Below, in pieces: positions 33,011 through 40,226 of a DNA stretch of 42,324 nucleotides (position 1 is its first letter; every line of letters begins with the position of its first letter). The stretch lies in assembly GCA_030019475.1 (NCBI GenBank), contig JASEER010000021.1, positions 1 through 42,324 of the forward strand. The letters are read 5' to 3'. The position numbers were made by a program, and so were the translations under genes. The stretch is from Thermoanaerobacterales bacterium (GTDB lineage Bacteria > Bacillota > Desulfotomaculia > Desulfotomaculales > JASEER01). A model generated the notes under the pieces. The model was not told where the DNA came from. It was given only the letters and a program-made list of their open reading frames with translations, and did not search any database.

Positions 33011-34381
33011 GTGCAAAGACGCTGGATGTTGCCGGCCGCCCTGAGCCTGCTCCTCCTGGTCGCGGTTTCGGCCTGGGGCTTTGACCAGTCCCGTACCCGC
33101 CAGGGCGTGGAGACCGCGCTCAATAACCAATACCAACGGGCCTTCTATGAGACGCTGAACCATGTCCAGGGCCTGCAGGTCATGCTCGGCAAGAGCCTGG
33201 TAACCGAAACAGAGCCCTTGAACACAGCCGTTTTTGCCGATATCTGGCGCCAGGCGCTGATGGCCCAGGCCAGCCTGGCCCAGCTGCCTGTCACCGACGT
33301 AACCCTCGTCCGGACCACCAAGTTTCTCAACCAGGTCGGCGATTACGCCAACAGCCTGATGCGCTCGGCCGCCCTCGGGCGGGAGCCGTCCGAGGACCAC
33401 TACGCGACGCTCAAGCGTCTGTACGACCAGGCGGCCGTCCTGAACCGCCAGCTTCACGAGGTCGAGCAGGACGTACAGAAACAGGGCCTGGGGTTCTGGG
33501 CCATCCGGGAGCAGATACGGGCCCGGTCGGCCTTGCGCAAGCCGGCGCCGGTGAACCCGGGCGAGGATGACTTCCAGGCCCTCAACCGGGAGATGGAGGT
33601 CTATCCAACCCTGATCTATGACGGGCCCTTCTCGGACCACCTGGAGCGCCGGACACCGCTTGGGCTGCCGGAGGAGAGAATCAGCGCCGCCGAGGCGCGC
33701 ACCCGCGCCCTGAAGGCCGTCGACCGCCGGCAGGGCATCACCTATACGGCCCGGGTGACCGGCTCGACCCGCGGCCTCTTGGAGTCCTACCGGGTTGAAA
33801 TCACCGGCAAGCGCCAGGGAGGTGACGAGATCATTGTCGCCGACCTTACCAAGCAAGGCGGGGAGACGGTCTGGTACCTCTCCAGCCGCCCGATCGGCGC
33901 GGCGCGGATCTCCGTCGCCGAGGCCCAGGCCCGGGCGGAACGCTTCCTGGCCGCCCGCGGGCGGGCGAACACCACCCCCACCTTCCACCAGCGCCAGTGG
34001 AACACGGTGGTCTACAACTTCGCCGGCCTGAAGGACGGAGTCGTTCTTTACCCGGACCTGGTGAAGGTTACCGTCGCCCTGGACAACGGCCAGGTGGTGG
34101 GTTTGGAGCAGGCCGGCTGGCTGATGATGCACCACCCGCGGGCCGACCTGAAGCCGAAGCTGTCCGAGGCCGAGGCGCGGAAGAAGCTCAGCTCCAACCT
34201 GCAGGTCACGGCCTCCCGCCTGGCGGTGATCCCTACCGACGGGGGCAAGGAGATACTCACCTGGGAGTTCCGGGGCACGGCCGGCGGGAACACCTACCTG
34301 GTCTATATCAACGCCGAAAACGGGCGGGAGGAGAAAATCCTGGAGCTGGTCGGGCAACCCCAGGGCACGCTGACGATGTAA
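33011..34381 (+). CDS. ypeB: Germination protein YpeB
   Basis: This 456-residue protein has a single N-terminal transmembrane segment (about 5-24), a helical N-domain (about 30-200) and C-terminal PepSY-like repeats (about 215-450; ISAAEARTRALKAV, ISVAEAQARAERFL, LSEAEARKKLSSN). YpeB is needed for SleB stability and localisation in the spore inner membrane and cortex. The GTG start has GGGAGGTA 9 bases upstream. Together with sleB it forms the standard operon, probably expressed in the forespore, though I could not identify a clear sigma-G promoter. Confidence 0.95.
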   Translation: MQRRWMLPAALSLLLLVAVSAWGFDQSRTRQGVETALNNQYQRAFYETLNHVQGLQVMLGKSLVTETEPLNTAVFADIWRQALMAQASLAQLPVTDVTLVRTTKFLNQVGDYANSLMRSAALGREPSEDHYATLKRLYDQAAVLNRQLHEVEQDVQKQGLGFWAIREQIRARSALRKPAPVNPGEDDFQALNREMEVYPTLIYDGPFSDHLERRTPLGLPEERISAAEARTRALKAVDRRQGITYTARVTGSTRGLLESYRVEITGKRQGGDEIIVADLTKQGGETVWYLSSRPIGAARISVAEAQARAERFLAARGRANTTPTFHQRQWNTVVYNFAGLKDGVVLYPDLVKVTVALDNGQVVGLEQAGWLMMHHPRADLKPKLSEAEARKKLSSNLQVTASRLAVIPTDGGKEILTWEFRGTAGGNTYLVYINAENGREEKILELVGQPQGTLTM

Positions 34382-34388
34382 GTCTTCG

Positions 34389-34417
34389 TTGTCACCGGCC
34401 CTAAAAAGTAGTACTCT
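34389..34417 (+). promoter_or_regulatory. Promoter for the M-box/corA transcript
   Basis: TTGTCA (34389-34394, 5 of 6), a 17-bp spacer and TACTCT (34412-34417, 3 of 6). Transcription would begin about 25 bp before the M-box. Confidence 0.5.
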
Positions 34418-34448
34418 AAGAACAGAAAAACACATACCCACCGTAGTT

Positions 34449-34657
34449 CTTCGTTAGGTGAGGCTACTGCACGGACACATGCCGCTGCCCGGAAACGTCG
34501 AGAGACGCTAACGGGTCAACAGGTACTACCGGCTTAAGGTTCTACCTATGCGGCTGAGATCTCCTCTCTAGCCGTGGAGAGCCAAAGCTGGGACGAGTGG
34601 AGAAGGCGTGGGTGCGCTCACTTAGGCCTTCCCGATCTTGCCGCGAGAAGGCTTTTT
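34449..34657 (+). promoter_or_regulatory. M-box (ykoK) Mg2+ riboswitch with terminator
   Basis: The conserved M-box segments occur in order: CTTCGTTAGGTGAGGC, GGACACATGCCGCTGCCCGG, ACGTCGAGAGACGCTAACGGG, CGGCTTAAGGTTCTACCTATG, CGGCTGAGAT and GCCAAAGCTGGGACGAGTGG. The expression platform is a terminator, GCCTTC (34626-34631)/GAAGGC (34647-34652), followed by TTTTTG. In this class Mg2+ binding favours the terminator, so corA expression should fall when Mg2+ is plentiful. Confidence 0.95.
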
Positions 34658-34790
34658 GTTTGGGCGTTTTCCCCCGGGAGGTGAATGCGCATGGACGACG
34701 GCTACCCGAGTACCATGTCGATACCCGCGACCGCACCGGCCGGCGGGGCGGTGCATCCTGCGCATTTCACCGCCGAGGGAGGGGAAGACC

Positions 34791-35762
34791 ATGATCAAGA
34801 CCTACTGCTACCATGCCGAAAGCGCCGGCATCCTGCACGATATCAAACTGGACGGCACCGGACTCCTGGCGGGCGAAGAGAACCTCTTGTGGGTCGACCT
34901 TTTCAACTTCACGGAGACCGAGATCAACAGGGTGGCCCGCGTCTTCGGTTTCCACCCGTTGACCGTCGAGGACTGCTTGACTTACAGCCCCCGGGCGAAG
35001 ATCGACCGCTACGAGGGCTACCACTTTTTCACGCTGCACGCCATCCGTTACGAAGAGGACAGCGACGAGGAAATCACCCTTGAGCAGTTGAATATTTACC
35101 TGGGGCCCAACTACGTCGTCACCCTGCACCGGCGGACCCTGCCGCCCCTGGGCCGCATCGCCCGGGACTGCCTGGCCAACAACCTGGAGGGCATGCGGCA
35201 CGGGCCGGACCATTTCCTGTTCGCCATCCTGGGGGGGCTGATCGACCAGTATTTCCCCATCCTGGAACGGGTGGACGAGCGCATCGACGAGATCGAGGAC
35301 CGGATGTACGACCGGCGCAACCAGGAGGTCACCGAGGAGTTCCTCTCCCTGAAGCGCACCATCCTGGCCATGCGCCGTGCGATCCTGCCCCAGAAGCGCA
35401 TGCTCACCGGCGCCAACGGGAAGCTGCCCTTTCCGATGGCCGAGGAAAACGTTCCCTTTTACCTGGACCTGGTGGACCACATCGAGCGCATCACCGACTC
35501 CGTGGACTCCTTCAAGGACCTGGTGGACGGGGCGATGGCGACCTACAACTCCATCATCAGCGCCCGTACGGCGCACACCATGCGCATCCTGACGGTGATC
35601 TCGACGATCTTCATGCCGTTGACCTTCCTCACGGGTTTCTTCGGCATGAACGTCCCGCTGCCCGGGCAGCACACGCTCTGGTCGACCGTGGTCATCGCCG
35701 CCGGCCTGCTCGGGGTGTCAATCTGGATGTACGCCGTTTTCCGCCTGAACAAGTGGATCTAA
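34791..35762 (+). CDS. corA: Magnesium/cobalt transporter CorA
   Basis: This 323-residue protein has a large cytoplasmic alpha/beta funnel domain and two C-terminal transmembrane helices (about 265-283 and 298-317) joined by the loop with the GMN selectivity motif (FFGMNVP). It is a pentameric Mg2+ channel. The ATG at 34791 has GAGGGAGGGG upstream. The M-box directly upstream fits a Mg2+ uptake gene. Upstream in-frame codons extend into the riboswitch spacer but lack a family counterpart. Confidence 0.95.
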   Translation: MIKTYCYHAESAGILHDIKLDGTGLLAGEENLLWVDLFNFTETEINRVARVFGFHPLTVEDCLTYSPRAKIDRYEGYHFFTLHAIRYEEDSDEEITLEQLNIYLGPNYVVTLHRRTLPPLGRIARDCLANNLEGMRHGPDHFLFAILGGLIDQYFPILERVDERIDEIEDRMYDRRNQEVTEEFLSLKRTILAMRRAILPQKRMLTGANGKLPFPMAEENVPFYLDLVDHIERITDSVDSFKDLVDGAMATYNSIISARTAHTMRILTVISTIFMPLTFLTGFFGMNVPLPGQHTLWSTVVIAAGLLGVSIWMYAVFRLNKWI

Positions 35763-35805
35763 GCTACGTGTCGCAGAATAAAAGGGATAAGGGGGTTGTG
35801 CGGGA

Positions 35806-36282
35806 GTGGGTTACTTCCGTGAGGCGGACCTGCCCGGTCTGGGGAAAAAGTACAGCCTGCGGACGCACCGCAAAGAGAACCTGAGCATTGTCATCCACCA
35901 CGACGGCAAGCGCGAGCTATACATCATGGACCGTCACGATGAGCCCCTGGCCAGCATCACTCTGCAGGACGACGAAGCCCGCCAGGTGGGGGCCATCCTG
36001 TCCGGCGCCTTCTTCAAGCCGAAGGCCGTGGAGGACCTGGAGGTCGCCATCGAGGGCCTGCGTATCGAGTGGTTCAAGCTGACGGAGGGCTCCCCCCTCG
36101 CCGGCCGGTCCATCGGCGAGCTTGGCATCCGGCACAAGACCGGGGTCTCGATCATCGCCATCATCCGGGGCGAGGACAGCATTCCCAACCCGGGTCCGGA
36201 CTGCGTCCTGCAGGAGGGCGATACCATCGTCGCCCTGGCGAAGCATTTCAAAGACTTCCGCCAATTTCTACAAGGCAAGTAG
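35806..36282 (+). CDS. Cation/proton antiporter regulatory subunit (KhtT-like, TrkA-C)
   Basis: This 158-residue cytoplasmic protein has a C-terminal RCK_C/TrkA-C domain (about 80-155, GSPLAGRSIGELGIRHKTGVSIIAIIR) preceded by a small N-domain. The organisation equals KhtT (YhaT), which gates the KhtU antiporter. The GTG start follows GGGGG and is moderately supported. It lies 109 bp before the antiporter gene and ahead of a short repeat. Ligand and ion specificity are not readable from sequence. Confidence 0.85.
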   Translation: MGYFREADLPGLGKKYSLRTHRKENLSIVIHHDGKRELYIMDRHDEPLASITLQDDEARQVGAILSGAFFKPKAVEDLEVAIEGLRIEWFKLTEGSPLAGRSIGELGIRHKTGVSIIAIIRGEDSIPNPGPDCVLQEGDTIVALAKHFKDFRQFLQGK

Positions 36283-36349
36283 TAGCTATCCTGGAAAACA
36301 GCGCCCGGGCACCGGAGACCTTCCATCGCCCGTGGGGTCTTTGCTCCCC

Positions 36350-36376
36350 CGACGTCCGACGACTGACGACTGACAA
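36350..36376. repeat. Copy of the GACGACTGAC repeat before the antiporter gene
   Basis: GACGTCCGACGACTGACGACTGAC at 36351-36374 is, in inverted orientation, the GTCGTCAGTCGTC motif of 16644-16657. It ends next to the AAGGAGG ribosome site of the antiporter gene. Confidence 0.7.
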
Positions 36377-36391
36377 GGAGGTGAGGGCTTA

Positions 36392-38041
36392 TTGACGGAG
36401 CACAGCCTGTTACTTGATCTGGGCCTCGTCCTCTTCTTCGGCTTTCTCGGCGCCTGGCTCGCCTCCCGGCTGGGACAGTCCGTTATCGTCGGCTACATCG
36501 TCCTGGGAACCGTCATCGGCCCGAACGTCCTCGGGCTGGTCGGGGACGACGGCCTGATACACGTCCTGTCCGAACTGGGAGTCGTCTTCCTCATGTTCTT
36601 CCTGGGCCTGGAGTTCTCCGTGGCGCGCTTCGCGCAGATCAAGAACTCGGCCCTGGTCGTGGGCTCGGCCAAAATCGCCGCCCAGATGGGTGCCGGGCTC
36701 TTATTGGGGCTGGCCCTCGGCTGGAGCGACATCGACCGCTGGTTCCTGGCCGCCATCATCGCCATCAGCTCCAGCGGGGTCACGGCCAAGCTCCTGTTCG
36801 ACCTGAAACGCACCGCCACCCGGGACGCCGAGGTCCTGATGGGGATCATGGTCTTTGAGGACTTCGTGGCCATCGTCGCCATGGGGGCCCTCATCGGCAT
36901 CGCGGCCACGGGGCTGGTCCAGACCGGCCCCCTGGCGGTCACCGTCGGCAAGGTCTTCCTGTTTTACGCCCTGGCCATCCTGGTCGCGGCCAAGGTTTTC
37001 CCCCGGATCGCCGCCTGGCTGGAGGCCGTCGATTCCGAGGAACTGTTTGTGGCCGTCGTCGCCGCCGCGGTGCTCCTGGCCGGGGCGGGGGCGGTGGCCG
37101 CCGGGCTGCCGTCGGCCGCCGGGGCCTTCGTCCTCGGCATGATCGTCAACAACAAGGCCCTGGAGGAGCGGATCCACCAGAAGATCGCTCCCTTCCGCGA
37201 CGCCTTCCTGGTGGTCTTCTTCCTGGCCTTCGGGATGCTCATCGACCCGGCGATGATCCCGCCGGTGCTGGGCCTGCTGGCGGCCGTCGTCGGCATATCG
37301 CTGGCCGTGGAGTTAGTGGTCAGCTCATCGCTGGCCTTCCTGAGCGGCCTGCCGGCGGCCGGCGCCGTGGCCGTCGGGACGGGCCTGGTGTCCCGCGGCG
37401 AATACGCCATGCTCTACGCCGCGCTGGGACAGCAGGCGGGGGCCATCAGCTCCGACCTCTACCAGTTGACCGGCGCGTACGTCTTCACCATGACGCTGCT
37501 GGCGCCCCTGATGATGCGCAACGCCCGTCGCATCAAGGCCTTCTATAGCTCGCTTCTGCCGCGGCGGATCAAGAGGGCGCTGATCCTGTTCTCCAACGCC
37601 ATGGGCCCCCTGATGTTCCCCGACCTGTACGGGGTGAAGCCGCCGTCGTACCGCTACCTCTTCGCCGGGGCCTTCATCGCCTACCTGGCGGTGGTCATCC
37701 GGGCCTTCGGCCTGCGCGACCCGTATGTTCTTGCCGCTCTGGCCGCCGCCGGCCTGGGGCTCAGCGCCGTTCTCGTCTGGCTCCTGCGGAAGAGCCTGAC
37801 GCACGTCCTGGATGAGGCCGAAGAACTTCCGTTTGAGGAGGGACAAAGCCCGGACCGGGCGCACCGGTTTGTGCTCAGGGTCCTGGGGAGCGTCCTCGTG
37901 GGCATCCTGGTGTTCTCCGTCTTCTGGGGCTTCAACCTGCCTGCGGCCCTGGCGGTCCTTGGAGGCCTGCTCCTCGCCCTGGTGCGGGCCTGCCGGCGGG
38001 TGACGCAAGACCCCGCGCCGAAGCCGCCGCTGACAGGTTGA
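36392..38041 (+). CDS. CPA2 cation/proton antiporter (KhtU-like)
   Basis: This 549-residue membrane protein has a Na+/H+ exchanger domain (about 1-385; about 12 helices), including LGTVIGPNVLGL, VVFLMFFLGLEF, SSSGVTAKLL and VLMGIMVFEDFVAIVAM. A C-terminal extension has further predicted helices (about 425-450, 470-535). Together with the adjacent TrkA-C protein it matches the KhtTU K+(Na+)/H+ efflux system. TTG at 36392 has AAGGAGG 9 bases upstream. The C-terminal membrane extension is longer than in Bacillus KhtU and resembles KefB/YbaL-like proteins lacking the NAD domain. Confidence 0.88.
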   Translation: MTEHSLLLDLGLVLFFGFLGAWLASRLGQSVIVGYIVLGTVIGPNVLGLVGDDGLIHVLSELGVVFLMFFLGLEFSVARFAQIKNSALVVGSAKIAAQMGAGLLLGLALGWSDIDRWFLAAIIAISSSGVTAKLLFDLKRTATRDAEVLMGIMVFEDFVAIVAMGALIGIAATGLVQTGPLAVTVGKVFLFYALAILVAAKVFPRIAAWLEAVDSEELFVAVVAAAVLLAGAGAVAAGLPSAAGAFVLGMIVNNKALEERIHQKIAPFRDAFLVVFFLAFGMLIDPAMIPPVLGLLAAVVGISLAVELVVSSSLAFLSGLPAAGAVAVGTGLVSRGEYAMLYAALGQQAGAISSDLYQLTGAYVFTMTLLAPLMMRNARRIKAFYSSLLPRRIKRALILFSNAMGPLMFPDLYGVKPPSYRYLFAGAFIAYLAVVIRAFGLRDPYVLAALAAAGLGLSAVLVWLLRKSLTHVLDEAEELPFEEGQSPDRAHRFVLRVLGSVLVGILVFSVFWGFNLPAALAVLGGLLLALVRACRRVTQDPAPKPPLTG

Positions 38042-38048
38042 CCACCCC

Positions 38049-38077
38049 TTGACAGATCCCCGGCCGGATGCTACAGT
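38049..38077 (+). promoter_or_regulatory. Promoter of the T-box transcript
   Basis: A perfect TTGACA (38049-38054), a 17-bp spacer and TACAGT (38072-38077, 4 of 6) lie 8 bp after the antiporter stop codon. Transcription would begin near 38084, at the 5' edge of T-box stem I. Confidence 0.75.
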
Positions 38078-38089
38078 TACAAGCAAACT

Positions 38090-38352
38090 TTCTGCTGCAA
38101 CGGCTGTGAAGGGAAGAAGGGCGCACAGCGGGACGGGATAGCGAGCCGGGGGCGGTGGGAGCCCGGCCCTCCCGGCGCCCGGGCCACCCCGGAGCCGAAG
38201 GACGAACGGCCGCCGCGCCGCCAAGCCCTTCCGGACGCCCGCCGTTACCGGGCCGGAGCGGGCTCCCGCCCTACGAGGGAAGGGGGAGCCAACTAGGGTG
38301 GTACCGCGAGGAAAGAGAGCCTCGCCCTTAGATCAGGGCGGGGCTTCTCATT
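38090..38352 (+). promoter_or_regulatory. T-box leader, specifier probably GCC (alanine)
   Basis: Stem I is recognisable from GCGAGCCGGG...CCCGGC apical pairing (38141-38166). The T-box sequence AGGGTGGTACCGCG is at 38295-38308. The terminator is GCCTCGCCCT (38319-38328)/AGGGCGGGGC (38335-38344) with a poor T-run. Folding CGGCT (38101-38105) onto AGCCG and GGGCGC onto GCGCCC leaves a specifier loop reading GGGCCA, so the specifier is most likely GCC (38183-38185), alanine. The TGGT bulge pairs with ACCA, consistent with discriminator A of tRNA-Ala. Uncharged tRNA would turn on the downstream genes. Confidence 0.9.
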
Positions 38353-38397
38353 CCTCCCGCATCCCACATCTCATTGGAGGAGGCTGATCCCCACACC

Positions 38398-38892
38398 ATG
38401 AACGCCGACCGCCGTCTCGAGATCCTGGAACTCCTGGCGAACGACGCCCGCCTGACCGCGCGCCAGATCGCGGTCATGCTCGGCGAGCCCGAGGAGGAGG
38501 TGTGCGCGGCCATCGCCGAACTCGAGGCCAACCACACCATCCTCGCCTACCGGACCCTCATCAACTGGGATAAAGCGGGCCGCTCACGCGTCCTGGCCCT
38601 GATCGAGGTCCGGGTGACCCCCCAGCGCGAAGTGGGCTTCCAGGCGATCGCCGAGCGGGTCGGCCGCTTCCCGGAGGTCAAGACCCTCTATCTTATGTCC
38701 GGGGCCTTCGACCTGGCCGTGCTGGTCGAGGGGAAGACCATGCAGGAGGTCGCCTTCTTCGTGGCCACCAAGCTCGCCCCGCTGGAGGGCGTGACCAGCA
38801 CGACGAGCCACTTTGTGCTCCAGACCTTCAAAGAAGAGGGCGTCATCGTCGAGGACGGCGAGGGCGACCACAGGCTGGTGGTGTCGCCATGA
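38398..38892 (+). CDS. Lrp/AsnC-family transcriptional regulator
   Basis: This protein of about 164 residues has an N-terminal winged helix-turn-helix (about 3-60, RRLEILELLANDARLTARQIAVML) and a C-terminal RAM ligand-binding domain (about 70-150). Such proteins bind amino acids and regulate their metabolism. ATG 38398 is chosen. A TTG at 38374 contains the GGAGGAGG site itself; from ATG 38398 the same site is about 14 bases away, so the start is uncertain. It overlaps the aminotransferase by 4 bases (ATGA). Lying under a T-box is unusual for a regulator. Confidence 0.88.
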   Translation: MNADRRLEILELLANDARLTARQIAVMLGEPEEEVCAAIAELEANHTILAYRTLINWDKAGRSRVLALIEVRVTPQREVGFQAIAERVGRFPEVKTLYLMSGAFDLAVLVEGKTMQEVAFFVATKLAPLEGVTSTTSHFVLQTFKEEGVIVEDGEGDHRLVVSP

Positions 38893-40091
38893 CCGACTGG
38901 AGCGCGCGCTTGAACCCGACCGTCCGGGAGATCAAACCCTCGGGCATCCGGCGGTTTTTCGACCTGGCCTCCGAGATGAAGGGCGTCATCTCCCTCGGCG
39001 TGGGCGAGCCCGACTTCGTCACCCCCTGGCGGGTGCGCGAGGCCTGCATTTACGCCCTGGAGAGGGGCTACACCATGTACACCGCCAACAGCGGCCTGCC
39101 GGCCCTGCGGGAGGCCATCGCCGGCTACGTGGAGGAGGCCTTCGGCGTGACGTACGACCCGCGCGGCGAGGTCCTGGTCACCGTCGGCGTCAGCGAGGCC
39201 TTCGACCTGGCCTTGCGGGCCGTCATCGCCCCGGGGGACGAAGTCCTGGTCCCCGAGCCCTGCTACGTCTCTTACCGGCCCTGCGTGGCCCTGGCCGGGG
39301 GACGGCCGGTGGTCGTCCCGACCACGCTGGAACAGGGTTTCCGCGTCAGCGCCGGGCAGATCGAACGGGCGATTACCCCGCGCACCAAGGCCCTGCTCCT
39401 CTGCTACCCGAGCAACCCCACCGGGGCGGTCATGCCCCGGGCGGAGCTGGCGGCCGTCGCCGAGGCGGCGGCGGCGCGCGACCTCATCGTCATCGCCGAC
39501 GAGATTTATGCCCAGTTGACCTACGAGGGGGAACACACCTGCTTCGCCTCCCTGCCGGGGATGCGTGACCGCACCATCCTCCTGCAGGGCTTCTCCAAGG
39601 CCTTCGCCATGACCGGCTGGCGCATCGGCTACGCCGCCGGCCACGCCGACGTCATCGCCGCCATGAATAAGATCCACCAGTACACCATGCTCTGCGCCCC
39701 GATCACGGCCCAGATGGCCGCCCTGGAGGCGCTCAAGCACTGCCGGGACGAGATGCGGCGCATGGTCAACCAGTACAACTACCGGCGCCGCCTGGTGATC
39801 GAGGCCTTCGGCGCCATGGGCCTGCCCTGTTTCGAGCCCGGGGGCGCCTTCTACGCCTTCCCGGACATCGGCGTCACCGGGCTTACGTCCGAGGAATTCG
39901 CGGAGCGGCTGCTGATGGAGGAGAAGGTGGCCGTCGTGCCGGGCAACGCTTTCGGCGAGAGCGGGGAGGGCCACGTGCGCTGCTCCTACGCCGCCTCCGT
40001 CGAACAGCTGACCGAGGCCTTCAAGCGGATGGAGCGTTTTGTCGCCCGCCGCCGCCGGACCACCGCCGGCCGCGCCGCCTGCGGGGGGTAA
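38889..40091 (+). CDS. Class I aminotransferase, possibly alanine or aromatic type
   Basis: This 400-residue PLP enzyme is close to the aspartate/alanine aminotransferase group. Motifs are ISLGVGEPDFVTP, CYPSNPTGAV, IVIADEIYAQLTYE (Asp and Tyr near PLP) and GFSKAFAMTGWRIGYAAG (PLP lysine). It is a distinct paralogue of the enzyme at 8823-10004. The T-box upstream, if read as alanine, favours alanine synthesis or use, but substrate is inferred only from regulation. Translationally coupled to the Lrp gene. Confidence 0.88.
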   Translation: MTDWSARLNPTVREIKPSGIRRFFDLASEMKGVISLGVGEPDFVTPWRVREACIYALERGYTMYTANSGLPALREAIAGYVEEAFGVTYDPRGEVLVTVGVSEAFDLALRAVIAPGDEVLVPEPCYVSYRPCVALAGGRPVVVPTTLEQGFRVSAGQIERAITPRTKALLLCYPSNPTGAVMPRAELAAVAEAAAARDLIVIADEIYAQLTYEGEHTCFASLPGMRDRTILLQGFSKAFAMTGWRIGYAAGHADVIAAMNKIHQYTMLCAPITAQMAALEALKHCRDEMRRMVNQYNYRRRLVIEAFGAMGLPCFEPGGAFYAFPDIGVTGLTSEEFAERLLMEEKVAVVPGNAFGESGEGHVRCSYAASVEQLTEAFKRMERFVARRRRTTAGRAACGG

Positions 40092-40126
40092 AACGCATGG
40101 GGTAGCGACAGTGGTGGGTAGTAAGA

Positions 40127-40159
40127 AAGCCGTCCGGGGGATTTGATCCCGGACGGCTT
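40127..40159 (+). terminator. Terminator after the Lrp-aminotransferase operon
   Basis: A perfect 12-bp stem, AAGCCGTCCGGG/CCCGGACGGCTT, with a 9-nt loop follows the aminotransferase stop by 35 bases. The T-run is weak (TTAGCTTA). Confidence 0.75.
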
Positions 40160-40226
40160 AGCTTATGGGGCTTTGACAAAAAACGACAAAAATTAACTCT
40201 TGCCTACCTTGCCTTCCAAATTATAG

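Noticed and set aside
34685-35083. A separate gene of 132 codons between the M-box and corA
   Set aside because: Most of it is an out-of-frame reading of corA; only its possible ribosome site is kept as a low-interest observation.
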